From the NCBI RefSeq assembly GCF_030052815.1, contig NC_079504.1:88488781-88552780 (forward strand): a stretch of 64,000 nucleotides of DNA. Direction: 5' to 3'. Under the pieces are notes generated by a model, which ran no database searches, had not been told where the DNA came from, and saw nothing but the letters and a program-made list of their open reading frames with translations. Shown piece after piece: positions 47,748-59,376 of this stretch (the stretch's first letter is position 1; every line of letters begins with the position of its first letter). The translations under genes and the position numbers were made by a program. The DNA comes from Hevea brasiliensis (lineage: Eukaryota; Streptophyta; Magnoliopsida; Malpighiales; Euphorbiaceae).

Positions 47748-49943
47748 TGGTGCACAATAAAAATTTAAAATGTCGTACATAGAACATTCATTAACAAATC
47801 ACAATCTAAATATTTCATAATCTCATTTTACAAATTTCAAAGCTCATTATAACACAAATTTGGTCAAACAATTTAATAAACATAGTGTTGCCAATCCATA
47901 CACAACTTAAGTCATGACACAAAATTTTCGATCGATTCCATGTTGTACACCACAAAAAAGCAATCTACAATCTCACTAATCGAAATCAATGAGGGAGGTG
48001 GCTAGCTAGCTAACGAGTACTCATCCAATCTCGACCTCAACTGGTAAGCCAGAGAGGGAGGAAAATAATCGACCTCAACCCCATAAATGGAGGAGGAAAT
48101 AATATGGTATTGTCATGCTAAGTGTGATTCCAAAATCAATTTAAAACCATTATTCAAATATTTCATACAAATCACACTAAATTTCCAAAATCAATTTTTT
48201 TTTCATAAGATGGCAACACAATATTTCTTGAACTCATAAGCAACATAGAAATTTCATATTACATACCAAATCAAATTTTCAATGATAAAATACTTAAATA
48301 AGATTTATTGTGCACAAACCTGATGTGAGTCGCCTCTAGGCCTTGACTCAAGGTTCCTTATCCTTTCCCAAGTCTTTTTCAATTGAAACACGTAAATTAC
48401 AATGTTTCAGTATCATAACTCATAATAATTCCAATAATTTATTACATATTTATTTAATTGTATCCCTACATAGGCTTAAAACGGTATTCTCCAAACTTTG
48501 CATTTTGGGATTACTATTTATGGTACTATTCAAGTCAAAATATTAACTTTCTCATGCTTAATAGATAGGTGAATTCCAATTACACCCACATATCATATTT
48601 GAGTGCCTAAGTTGTTGGCTTTGGTTGCCATTTAAAATTCTAAGTTTCCTAAAAGACAATTCAAATTTTCAGTTTTGGTCCCCTGTTTTGCACTGTTCCA
48701 TTGGTCTAGTAACTGTAAGAATTTGGCTAAGTTTTCTTCATCAAAGTTGTTCCTTATTGTCTTATCTTTAATTCTCTTTTTGAATCACTCCATTTGGAGT
48801 TTTATAGCCCAAGATATGGTCATTTTTCTAAGGTTGGCCTAATTAGTTCAAACCCAGAATTCTGGGTACTTTCTTTGTTCTGGCAGTTTTGGTATGCTGA
48901 CTGCAGCTCACTTTTGGGAAGGGGTATGGTCAAAATTTGGGTTTATGTTCTTCATAAAAGTTGTAGTGCTATGTCTTAGCTTTCCATTAGTATAAAATTC
49001 AGGTCATTTGGACCTTTTTACACCAAGTTATGGCTAAATGAACAAACACTGTTCATTTGGTCATTTTGGTACAGTGGCAGTGTACATTACCCAGATTTGA
49101 CCTAATTGTTCACTATCTTAATGTCATTTTCTGAGCATGATTTCTGCATGAAAATTGTGTCATTATGTGTCTACTTTCATATCCAATTAGCCTCACACCA
49201 ATTGGGTTGGTAGAATTTCAGTTTGGTTCCTGAAAGGGACCTAGGTCATACTGCCCAAAGGTGAATACTCTCTAATATGAATTAAATTGCTTTTCTACTC
49301 ATTCCAACAGATCTCAATTGGTCACAATTGATCATTTCTAACCTCAATTAGGGTCAATTGCATTAATTGACCATTTCCTTTAATTTTTCCCCCTAATTTC
49401 AAGAACTCAAGACCCCTAATTTTGTAATTCATTCACTTAGTGCAAATAAAGTATGTCACTATGTTCTACATACTTAATTACACTTCTATATCACTTTAAT
49501 TTCATCAAACTCAAACAATTTCAACTCCCATATAGGCTGGCCAAAATTCACAATTAGTTCCACAAGTTTGTTTTGTTTCCATTTTCCATAATTTCTAAGT
49601 TTATTCAACTATAAACACAACAATTTAACTAGAAATTTCAAGTTTAGCTTACTAACCTTTCTTTGAATTTCAAATCCTTCAATTCTCTATCTTTTTCCCT
49701 TTCTTTTCTCCTTCAATCTTCTTGTTTAGAGGTAATAGCAAGGTTTCTTTAGAAATTTGGGGGATTTTATGTCTAATTTGGGAGTTTGAAAAGCTTGAAA
49801 TCAAGCTTTAATGGAGGGAGAGGGTGAGGAGAGAGATGACCGGCCACTTTAGGGGAGAAGAGAGTTAAAATTTTTTTTTCAATTTTTGTATATTTACCTT
49901 ATTATTTGACTTTGTCAAAATTAGAGTAATTAAAATTTATTTT

Positions 49944-49963
49944 TGACATCATGTATGATGTCA
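49944..49963. promoter_or_regulatory. TGACATCA inverted pair, A 5' LTR
   Basis: Identical to the copy in the A 3' LTR despite divergence around it; about 564 bp from the LTR start. Confidence 0.45.
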
Positions 49964-50309
49964 CTAAGGTGAGGTCATAAATAATTTTCTTTTCTTTTTC
50001 TTTTTTCTGTAATTTTTCCATTCTTCTTTAATTTATTTCTATATTCTGAAATTTTTATTTCTTTGATTTTATTAGACAGTTAGGTCATGAGTCACTTCTA
50101 GAGGTGAATTGACTAATTTGCCTCTCGCCGTTTTGATCCGGTTTGGAAATAATTTGGTATTTCTTCCGGAACCCTGACCTATTTATTTGACCTACTTATA
50201 AACTCTTTTCTATGATTTTCTCTTTTCCACTAGGTTCGCAATACTTCTTAGGACCGCGGTGTCACAATTTCCCATTCAAAATTAGGGTTAAAACAGACCT
50301 CGCTGTCAC

Positions 50310-50354
50310 TTCCAGGTAAGGTTACCCATCGCTGTGACCCCCGACTCATTTAAC
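50310..50354 (-). promoter_or_regulatory. 5S-like module, A 5' LTR
   Basis: Minus-strand GGTTAAATGAGTCG, GCGATGGGTAACC, TTACCTGGAA: one change inside box C relative to the A 3' LTR. Confidence 0.45.
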
Positions 50355-50532
50355 CTTTTATGCTTGGTTTTTCTTATTTTTATTTGACCTTTTAGTAATT
50401 ACTCTTTGTTCTTGTTCAGCGCTTTCCTAGGTGTCTTAAACATAGTTCTAATCCTCTTATTTGTCTGGACCAACACCAGTCACTAGAACAATAAAATATA
50501 CCAGGCTATACAAATAGGGGTGTTACACTTGT

Positions 50533-50720
50533 GCTTCCTCCTGGGCCTGTGAGGGTTTACCCGGCTCTTCCCTTGCTTCTTCCTGCCTAGGGATGACGTT
50601 CCCGTCTGCATCGAAGAGGAAGCATGTGTTTCCAACCTTCTTATATATCCCCATGGATATGCAGATGGTTTGATTGATCCTGGTGATGCCAGCGATGGAA
50701 CACAACCTGTGATGTCTAGG
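50533..50720 (-). pseudogene. N-terminal part of the retroelement ORF1/gag-like remnant
   Basis: Minus-strand frame reading RHHRLCSIAGITRINQTICI, then YKKVGNTCFLFDADGNVIPR and a glutamate-rich QEEAREEPGKPSQAQEEAQ. It continues in frame at 839-623 across element A. Its upstream end meets jacalin exon sequence on the other strand near 50,725, so this element itself appears to have landed in, or been rearranged next to, the lectin gene. No catalytic motif allows a firm family call. Confidence 0.45.
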
Positions 50721-50724
50721 GATG

Positions 50725-51097
50725 AATCCAAAGTGGATCACTAACATTTCAAAGCAACCAAAGAACTTATGGACCATTTGGTCGACAATTTAATACGTAT
50801 ATATGCTTTTCATCATTTGATGGCAAGATTTTAGGATTCCATGGAAGATCCAGTGGCTATCTTTATGCAATTATAGCACATGTGGAGCCAATCTCATATC
50901 CAAAACCATCTGAATTCATTGGGCCATTTGGAGGTCAAGGTGGTGACCCATGGGATGATGGAATGCATACTAGAATTAGGCAATAGATAATTTCTTATGG
51001 ATCTATGGTTAACTATATTTGCATTGATGATGACAAGAATGGACACTCTTTATGGTCTTCAAAGCATGGGCAAAGCATTGGAGACAAGACATACATG
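50725..51097 (+). pseudogene. Jacalin-related lectin exon, copy 1
   Basis: The exon joins the end of one jacalin domain (SLTFQSNQRTYGPFG, FDGKILGFHGRSSGYLYAI, AHVEP) to the start of the next (FIGPFGGQGGDPWDDGMHTR, then IDDDKNGHSLWSSKHGQ). Jacalin domains are beta-prism lectins that bind mannose or galactose. It ends at an ATG/GTTAGT donor at 51,098, the same junction as in the 60,009-60,152 block. An in-frame TAG at 50,984-50,986 and the truncated left end mark it as a pseudogene. The exon layout, tail of one domain plus head of the next, shows that the gene had at least three tandem domains. Confidence 0.82.
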
Positions 51098-51679
51098 GTT
51101 AGTTTAATTTCCCTTCTTATAATAATTTCATTTCCAACTATTTAGCTAGTAGTACAATGATCAAATCAGATCCCCTAATACCAAATATGAGCTTTATATG
51201 CACTTCATTTCTTTAATTCATTAATTTGTATACAAAATAGATATTAGTAAAGGTTAAAAATAAGCACATAAATAATGATAATAAAACAAGATAGATATAT
51301 AACTTTTTCATATCTAAATTTTATTAAAGTTGTGGAAATTTTCTATATTATGCTCTATAATTAAGCAAAAAAAATTGTTAACCAAACAATTTCAAGCCAA
51401 TATTATATCTTGATTTCATATCCTTGCCTTTGTTATTGTGCTCATTAGCTTTAGAAAGTACACTTAAAACTCCTTTCAAGCATTTGATCAATACCCGTTA
51501 TGCCTGTCAATACTATTGCAAGAACCTTGATTTAAGTTTCTTGGCCATTTCTTCTCAATTTTCCTTTTTTTTCTCTGCAGTTCAAAAATTATTTGTTTGA
51601 TAGACTTTTACTAGACTTAACATATACTGATGTTGCTGTCCAACTGATGAAAATTAGCCATGTTTTCAAATCTTGAAAC
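51098..51679 (+). other. Jacalin intron, part before LTR J
   Basis: Begins with donor GTTAGT; AT-rich, no open frame or repeat recognised. Confidence 0.6.
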
Positions 51680-51849
51680 TGTAACATCCTCACTTTAGCT
51701 AGTCCGTACAGTCTACTGTTTCGGTGATCAGTGTCGGTCCGGACAGCTAGAACGTCCGAAAAAATATTTAAACTAAAGTGAGGAACCATAATTAACTCAA
51801 ATATTAATAAGAAAAATTTAGGAAAAATTTTAGAAATAAAATAAAACCA

Positions 51850-51893
51850 AGTTAAATGAGCCGGTGCCCTAGTGATGGGTAACCTAGTGAGAA
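51850..51893 (+). promoter_or_regulatory. 5S-like module, LTR J
   Basis: AGTTAAATGAGCCGG, 15-nt interval, GATGGGTAACC; 170 bp into the LTR. Confidence 0.45.
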
Positions 51894-52220
51894 GTTGGGT
51901 TCTCCCAACTAAGAGCTCTAGACCCAGGGGAAAAATTATAAAATAATTTTTGGGACTCCAGAGAAGGGTCATTGAGGTTCTTATGACATTAGAATGCTAA
52001 GAAAATACTTAGAAAAATTTTTCAATCGGTATAGACAATTTTGGCCTGTTAAGCCAAACGGAGGACATTTTGGTCATTTCATCTTCAGAGATGATTTTTG
52101 GCCAACTTGTCCAGTTAAATAAATAATTTATATAATATAAAATATGAACAAATGTTGTTAAAAATTTAATTGCAATTAAATAGACAAGAAATGAAGAGAA
52201 AATGAAAGAAAATGGACTTA

Positions 52221-52239
52221 TGACATCATAATGATGTCA
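52221..52239. promoter_or_regulatory. TGACATCA inverted pair, LTR J
   Basis: TGACATCATAATGATGTCA, 9-bp arms around one base; 541 bp into the LTR. Confidence 0.5.
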
Positions 52240-54174
52240 TTAAAGTTCTCCCACCCAATCCAAAGTTGACACATGGCATAACTTTATTTAAAAGAGTTAA
52301 AATGGGCTGGAAAATGAAATGAAATCAGAAGCTCTCTTCTTCATTTCTTTCTTGCGATCACCCATACTCCCATAACCACCATGAACAAGCTTTTTCAAGC
52401 TTGATTTTCCCTAGCTTTCTTCCACCAAAAACCCTAATTGTCAATACAAAAACTTGCTTTTTCATCTTGGTGAAGCTTTTGGGAGCAAAAAGAATTAAAA
52501 AGAAAGAGTTCTTACAAGCTTTGGATTAGCTCCCTAAAAGGTTAGTGACTTAAACTTAAATTTCATTTTAAATTCATGTTTAATAATTATGAATGAGTGC
52601 AAATGATAAGGAAATTGATAGAATACCATGTGTATGTAAACCCTAAGTTTCGGCAGCCTTGGTTAGGCAAGATGGTGATGATTTTAATGAAGTTAAAAGG
52701 GTAGTATGGATGCCCACAATATGTCTCTTTTATGTAGATTGATGAAATGCAATCTTAATGCATGGTTTGAAATGTTGAGTTAGGGTTTGGAGTGGCAAAA
52801 TGGGACTTTGACTATGTGATGATGGAAGTAGGTTTTAATGGTCAATTAGTTACCATTTGGTTTGGTTTGAATAAAAAATGAAGTGTGTTGAGTGATGGGG
52901 TTTGGGTTTGGTGTGGCTGCCCTTGGTGACCTGTAGAATTTGACATGAGTCCAGCAGGTTTGGGCAGCCATAACTTGAATTGTAGAGGTTCAATTAGTGC
53001 AAGGCCAATTGGACATGAAATTAGACACATAATGGCACAACTTTGGTGAAGAAACCATGCCCATAAAACCAAACCAAGTGGACAAAAAGCTTGCCCTAAT
53101 TCGGGTGATCTGCAGTCTGCCTGGGCAAAATGACCAAATAAATAGTATTTGGTCATTTAGCCATAACTCAGTGTAGAAAGGTCCAATTGACCTGAAATTT
53201 TACCAGCAATAAGCTGAGATATAGACCAACAACTTTATGGAGAAAACTAATTCAAATTATGACCAGAACCTATTCAACAAGTGAGTTACAATCACTATTC
53301 ATTACACTGTAGATATGGTCAGTCCAGAAATTCTGGACAAAATTTCAATCTAGCCAGTTGTGGTTTTTGGACCATAACTTGAGTTACAAAACTCCAAATG
53401 GAGTGATTCAAAGAATGAAATGCAACTAGAAAAAATAAGGAACAACTTTCATGTTGATCAGTTTGCCAAATTCCCACTGTAAAAATGACTAATGGAACAG
53501 TAAAGACAAAGCATGAAAACTGAAAATTTTGTCCAATTAGCATTAAGCTTAAAAATGGTATTGGCAACCAATACCAACAAGTTTAAAATGCAAAATGTGG
53601 TATGTTGATAATATTAGAACCAATGTACCTATTGCCTATATAAAAGTCAACATTTTTGTTGATCAATGAATGGAATAGTAACACTAAAACTTAAATTTCA
53701 AAAATTGTGAAACTTAAAAGTGTAAAATGCCCTAGTATACCTAACAAGATTGGTTTGGATAGCTTGGCATGCCAATAGGGTTCTGTTAGCAGTATTGCAT
53801 ATGGCTTTATGCCATTCTGTGTTTCATGGCTTCCCATGCCATTCTGTGACATAATAGCCTTTGGCTATGTTATTTGAATTATTACACTTGGATTTTAACC
53901 CTGATAATTATTACAGCTTATTAGCTGTTCTGTTGCACACTGGGAGACACAATGTGACCGATGGTGTGATGGTGCGAGATACTTAGTACCTAGTGCCAGT
54001 TTACTCGTTTATCTAGTCCAGTCAATTAGTATGGGTTACTAGGGCAAGGATAATAAAGGTTACCAAATTTTAATCGAATAATAATGCAAATAATATAAGA
54101 AGTTAAGTCTACCAAAAATGTAAACACACATTCTGCATATTCATTTTATTTTATTTTATTTTATATTGTCACCA

Positions 54175-54192
54175 CTAAGCAGGATTGCTTAG
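54175..54192 (+). repeat. Conserved LTR hairpin 1, LTR J
   Basis: CTAAGCA-GGAT-TGCTTAG, preceded by CACCA and followed by CGCGTCGC and an acceptor-like CGCAGGTACTGG. Confidence 0.6.
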
Positions 54193-54648
54193 CGCGTCGC
54201 TTTTGCCACGCGCAGGTACTGGAGATCTAGCTGGTGAGCCCAACAGATATCAGACCGAGTGAGCCTTCAGATTTGCATCCGGAGTCCCGAGTCACCTCAC
54301 ACCTGCAGTGCATATGGCAGGACAGAGGATTTTGGGAGCATTTTGTATTTTTGCATTTTGTATTAATTTTGGTTTGTAACTATAAACTCTTGAAATTATG
54401 TAACAATGTAAATATATGAAATTTCATGTTATTGAAATTTTCTGTATAATGTATGTTGATAAATGAAATGTTGAGAAATATGAATGTGCTTTCAATGATG
54501 ATGTGAACAGAAAAGAAAAATTTCTGAAAATAGTATTGAGATTTTGAGATTGAGTTGAGATATGTATGAATAATGGAGTTTGGATTTAGAAATTATATTG
54601 GAAGTGTTTTTTAAGCAGGTTCAGAAGAACTGTTTTTCCAATTTATAG

Positions 54649-54663
54649 CCGGCACTCTGCCGG
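54649..54663 (+). repeat. Conserved LTR hairpin 2, LTR J
   Basis: CCGGCA-CTC-TGCCGG, a 6-bp stem, 157 bp from the LTR end and preceded by the shared block AGAAGAACTGTTTTTCC. Confidence 0.55.
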
Positions 54664-54820
54664 ATTTTCTATAAAATTAATGGAAAAATTCGGATTTATT
54701 AAAAATTGAAAATAAATGAATTAAAAGGGATAAATTGTAATAGAAATATGAATTGGTGCTCCGGCACACTGAGTGGTATATCTTGCTCGGCTACACTGTA
54801 GACGGGTAAGGGGTGTCATA

Positions 54821-55904
54821 GAAACCTAGTAAAGATTTAGACTTTGATTGTTCATGAAAAATAACTTGTATATGAAAAATATTTTTCATTAAAAATGTTA
54901 ATCTAATGGTATGTCTTTATGGCGTGCAGATATAAATGTTATCACATTTTAATAAGATTGTCAAAATATAAAAAATGACTATCTTTTTTTAAAAGAGAAA
55001 GTGTTTTTCCTTAAAAATAATTTAGTTTTTCTATATTTTACGTTGACCCATATTCTTAGTGCCCCAAATACTAGAAATTGCAAAAAATATTTTCAATAAA
55101 AGAAATGGAACCCTAGATCAATTATGCCCTGTTTGAAAATTAAAATTTTATAAGAATTCAATTCAATTGATTTTTTTTTTAACAAATGAATGAATTCAAT
55201 TCTTTTTAACTTAAAAAAAATTATTTGAAAAAAAACAAAAAGAAGTCAAGCATGATTGCATAAGAATTCAATTGAATTATTTTTTTACAAATAATTTATT
55301 CTAAAGAAAGCCTTAAAGAATTATAGTAACCCACTACAGAAAATGAAAATGGGAATCAGTGAAAAGAAAATGAGGAAAAAGAGAAGGATAAATTCTAAAA
55401 ATAAACTATCAAATAGGTTTTATATACTTAATAGAAAGGAAGTACATAGAATTCTAATGTAGATTAAATAGAATTCAGAAAATAATAAATAATTACATAT
55501 AATATTATTTTTTATAAAATTAAATATCAATTTCTATAAAATTTAGAAATGAAAATTATAAAATTCAAATAGTAAATTACTCATTTTGTCCAATGTGCTT
55601 TTATGAATTCCACATAAAAATAATAATTTTTTTTCTCTCAAAGCAAAAATCAATCCACCCAATTTTTTTTATACGGTGGGCTCTAAAAAGAAAAAAGTTA
55701 AATTGCCATTGCTCCAATTTGTGAATTGTTAAATTTGAAGAGGGTACTGAATAAATTACACATTAATTCATTTTAATCTAGCTAAGTTAATATTGTAACT
55801 CAATCACTTATATATATATATGAGTGGAAACTCTAGTTTTATGCCAATGGCTAGGTTCATTTTGAATTTTTGATCTCTTACCTCTTACTACACTCTCTGG
55901 TGTA
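54821..55904 (+). other. Jacalin intron, part after LTR J
   Basis: Very AT-rich, with long A and T runs and a short TA repeat (about 55,809-55,822). No gene or LTR recognised. A pyrimidine-rich stretch ends in GTGTAG at about 55,904, a plausible acceptor. Confidence 0.5.
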
Positions 55905-56211
55905 GATCAAACTTGATTACCCATAAGAGTTCCTCATTTCACTTTCAAGCTCATACAGTACAAATGCTAGTTCCACCATAATTCAATCACTTTCATTCCA
56001 AAGCAATAAAAAAACATATGGACCCTTTGGTAGTGGAAAAGGAAACCATGAATACTCGCTTTCATCTATAGCATATGGAAAAATAATAGGATTTCATGGA
56101 ACATGTGGTGATTATCTTCACTCTATTGGAGTGTATTTAAAGCCAATTCCAATGTCATATTAGTACCAAACTTATGAACAATGTGGAGGATAAGGACAAC
56201 AGTGGGACAAT
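55905..56211 (+). pseudogene. Jacalin-related lectin exon, copy 2
   Basis: Reads KLDYP-x-EFLISLSSSY, IIQSLSFQSNKKTYGPFG, AYGKIIGFHGTCGDYLHSI and GVYLKP, the second half of a jacalin domain. The next domain then starts (QCGG, GQQWDN) and is cut by LTR G. Stops at 55,924, 56,161 and 56,191 break the frame. The TYGPFG and GKIIGFHG landmarks match copy 1 and copy 3. The usual carbohydrate-binding GxxxD at the domain end reads CGDYLHS, degenerate. Confidence 0.82.
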
Positions 56212-56387
56212 TGTAACACCCCTATGTTCGGTAGGGCGTTTTACTGTTCCGGTAACAGTGTCTGTCTGGACAGCTAGGATGCCTAGAACTACACTTAGAT
56301 ATGGGTGAGGAGACATAAAATAATGAAATACAAGAAAAGAAAATATAAGAAAAACAAAGGAAAAATAATAGCAATGAAATGTAACCA

Positions 56388-56423
56388 AGTTAAACGAGCC
56401 GAAAACCATAGCGATGGGTGACC
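56388..56423 (+). promoter_or_regulatory. 5S-like module, LTR G
   Basis: AGTTAAACGAGCCG, 16-nt interval, GATGGGTGACC. Confidence 0.5.
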
Positions 56424-56852
56424 GCACCAGGAAGTTGCGGCGTAGACTATTGACTAGCCCTGGACCGTGGGGAACCCTGGAAAATACTTTTAAGACTTAA
56501 ATAAACATCTATTGAAGTATAAATGTCATTAGAAATATCAAAGAAAAATTAATTAATTAGTACAAAGAAAAACGAGAAATCAAGAAACCGACAAAAATCG
56601 GTGTTACCAAAAAATCGGGAATACATACCGAATAGGGGCATTTTGGTCAATTGACACCTAGAGTTGACTTTTGACCTCAATATCCATTAAAAATAAGTGA
56701 TACTAAACTTTGAGAATGTCATAAAAAAATAAGAAATATGGTACATAATACAAAGAGTGGAAGTTTGGGGCATAAATTGCAAATTGTGAAACTTGGAAAT
56801 TAATTAATCCTAAACTAAGGTTAGTGCTCCACTAATTATATTTTAAGGGACC

Positions 56853-56860
56853 TATATAAG
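56853..56860 (+). promoter_or_regulatory. TATA box, LTR G
   Basis: CCTATATAAGGC, 641 bp into the LTR. Confidence 0.55.
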
Positions 56861-59359
56861 GCTTTAGTGGACAGAATTGAGCTCATCTTCAACCTCCAGC
56901 CGAAAATGAATCTCCATGGAAACTCCATTGCCAAGCTTGGAAACACCACCATGCACCCATGATTTAAGCCTCATTTCACCATACTTTCTTCATTAAACCT
57001 TGCATACTCAGCTTGGGGAAAACATTGGCAGCAAAAAAAAGAAGTTTTGGTGAGGTTTTGAAGAACTTCAAAAGTGGTAAGTGAGTGTTTTCAATTCTTG
57101 TTTTATTAAAAGTGTAACCAAGGTTGTGGGTAGTTGATTTATGGAAGAATTTTTGAAGTTTGATGTTTTAATGGAGATGTACATTTTGGCAGCCATGGAA
57201 ATTCAGTATATGTAGCTTGTTTTTACTTGTTTATGGTTGTTTAAGATGTTGTTATTGATGGCAACATGGATATGTGTATAATGGTTTGGAATTGGGTATG
57301 TAAATGGGGTATGTTCATGTGGTTAAATGATGTAAATAGATTTTGGAAAATTCTGTATTATAGTGTGCATATTGAGAATAGTTACAAGCTGTCAAAAATG
57401 ACCAAAAATGTGTTGTTAAAGGTGTTAATGGTAAGGAACAAATCAGAATTGGCATGAAGGAAGTAGTTTGGTAAGTGTTGAATGTGTAATTGGTAAGTGA
57501 TGAGAAGTGTGTAGTAGGGCAGTGTGTGTTTTAGCTTAGAACCTTAAGTGTGTGACTCCAATTGATATGATACCAATTAAAGGTGAAACTAGGCACAAAA
57601 TGTGCCAACTTTCATGAAGGAAGCTTACCTAAATTCTGCCTAGAAGGTGACTTGAAAAATGAACAAATCCGGATTAGTGACTTGAAAGCTTGAAAATTGA
57701 CTATTTGGGTAGTAGTCAGTGTTTTGACCATAACTCACTCAAAACAGGTCCAATTGACTTGAAATTTTTACCATGAATAGTTTAGACATATATCTACAAT
57801 TCTTATGAAGACAAAAAAGCCCAAAAATGGCCAGAACCAAGCCAAATAGCTTGCAAAAGTTCAGGTACCAAAATTGGCCGAACCAAAAGTGACCTAAAAA
57901 TGACCTAAGCCTACTATTTTAGTGCATTCTGTCCAGCATTGGTAAATTGACCATATCTTGGACTACACAACTCAGAATAACCTAAAATTTTGCCCCGCAT
58001 GCAATAAGACATAGACCTACAAGTTTGTAGTTTGGACCAAAACCCGAAAACCTAGGGAACTAGGTCGTCCGGCTAGGTCAAAATAGTACACCGAAATCCG
58101 GTAAATTGTAATAAAATGCAATACACTTGGAAATGAAATTGGTAACATATACCAACACTAAAGGGCTATAAAATGTGACATATTGGCAACATTAGAATTG
58201 ACTCACTTAGAGTGCATCAAGAGTCAACATTATAGGTTGACTAATGAAATGAATTGAAGGGAATAGTACCCAAAAAATTTAAATATTGGATTTTATTGTT
58301 AGAAACAAATTCATTGAGTACTGAAACACTTTAAATTGTGTGTTTCAATTGATAAGGATATTGAAAAGCATAAAGAACATTAAGTCAAGGCCTAGGAGCG
58401 ACTCAAACCAGGTTTGTGCACAACTAGTTTTTAACTGATTTTGTTCTGAATATTTCATATGATTAAATGACATATTTTTCTTATGAATTATGTTTATCAA
58501 GTATTGGATTTAATTCAATGATTATTGAAATTGTTATAGTATGTATGAATTTAACTTTATGAAATGGTATTTCAATAAGTGTTAAGCATTGTTGCAAATT
58601 GAATAAATTATGTTTTGGAAAATTGTGATAGAACATGTTTTGAATTGTGATGGGCAATTTGCATGAAAAAATGCAAATTTATGATTTGAATTGTGATGAG
58701 CATAAAAATTATTTGATATTGGGATTGACTTTGAATCGAATTGTATTGTGATTTATGCTCATTAAAAGGATTGTGATATTGTTTTATATCTCACTATAGA
58801 TGCTTGACTAGGTTATTACCCATCTCTCTCATTTGTTAAGAAGACAATGGAGTTAGTTGTGTTTTGATTACCATGGTACGTGCACAGGCTTAGATTCTCC
58901 TCTTATTAGAGGTTAGATCTAAGTTCTTATTTGTTATGGCCCTTTCGGAAGTTTCATTATTATGATGTGTACTGTGCACGATGATTCAACCTCCTCGACC
59001 ATAGGGAGTTAGAATCCGATTTGACCTCCCCGACCATAGGGAGTTAGAATCACCCCGAAGATGGCCCTTGCGGATTAGTCTTGCATAGTTAGTGAGATAA
59101 AGAATGTTTTTGAACAGTAAAGAATTGTGATTTCAATTATGAATTATGTATAATTGATTTTGTTGGAATTACCTTAAATGGTTAGTTATGATTTGATAAA
59201 TTGAATTTCGTGATCAAAGTCATTTTATACAAATGATTTATATTATTGGCAATGAATATTTTGAGTTTAGAATTTGATGAGTATTCAGATTTCTAAATTA
59301 TTTGCTGTAAATTTTGTCAATGTATATTGTACTATGTTTTAAATTATAGTTGTGCACTA

Positions 59360-59376
59360 CTGAGTTCACCACTCAG
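59360..59376 (+). repeat. Conserved LTR hairpin 1, LTR G
   Basis: CTGAGT-TCACC-ACTCAG. Hairpin 2 of this LTR (CGGCACTGTGCCG) is at 59,822-59,834. Confidence 0.55.

Larger units (their letters stand above)
840..50527 (-). mobile_element. Element A: Tekay-type Ty3/gypsy retrotransposon, split by element B
   Basis: Outermost and oldest element of the stack. It has LTRs at 840-4,309 and 47,050-50,527 (3,470 and 3,478 bp), identical 5-bp target duplications CTTGT at 835-839 and 50,528-50,532, and a PBS complementary to initiator tRNA-Met at 47,030-47,041. A purine-rich tract lies at 4,310-4,323. Gag, protease, reverse transcriptase, RNase H, integrase and chromodomain remains all read on the minus strand. 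Element B (4,419-42,357) sits inside its chromodomain. Its two LTRs differ at about 20 of the first 215 positions I compared, more than the LTRs of the nested element E, which fits its position as host. Confidence 0.93.
47050..50527 (-). repeat. 5' LTR of element A
   Basis: Minus-strand start TGTAACACCCCTATTTGTAT at 50,527, end GGTAAGGTGTGACA at 47,050. It contains a 5S-like module (50,310-50,354), a TGACATCA inverted pair (49,944-49,963) and an intact hairpin 1 (47,730-47,747). No gene. Confidence 0.93.
51680..54820 (+). mobile_element. Solo LTR J
   Basis: 3,141 bp, TGTAACATCCTCACTT to GGGGTGTCATA, bounded by exact duplications GAAAC (51,675-51,679 and 54,821-54,825), with no PBS or coding region. 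It sits inside a jacalin intron and is the full-length relative of truncated LTR D. It contains a 5S-like module (51,850-51,893), TGACATCA pair (52,221-52,239), splice-donor-like AAAGGTTAGTG (about 52,536), hairpin 1 (54,175-54,192) and hairpin 2 (54,649-54,663). Confidence 0.92.

Noticed and set aside
53319..53567. LTR-internal frames resembling each other across elements (blocks such as CACTCCATTTGGAGTTTT)
   Set aside because: The conserved blocks are nucleotide repeats shared by the LTR families, present in either orientation and in different frames.
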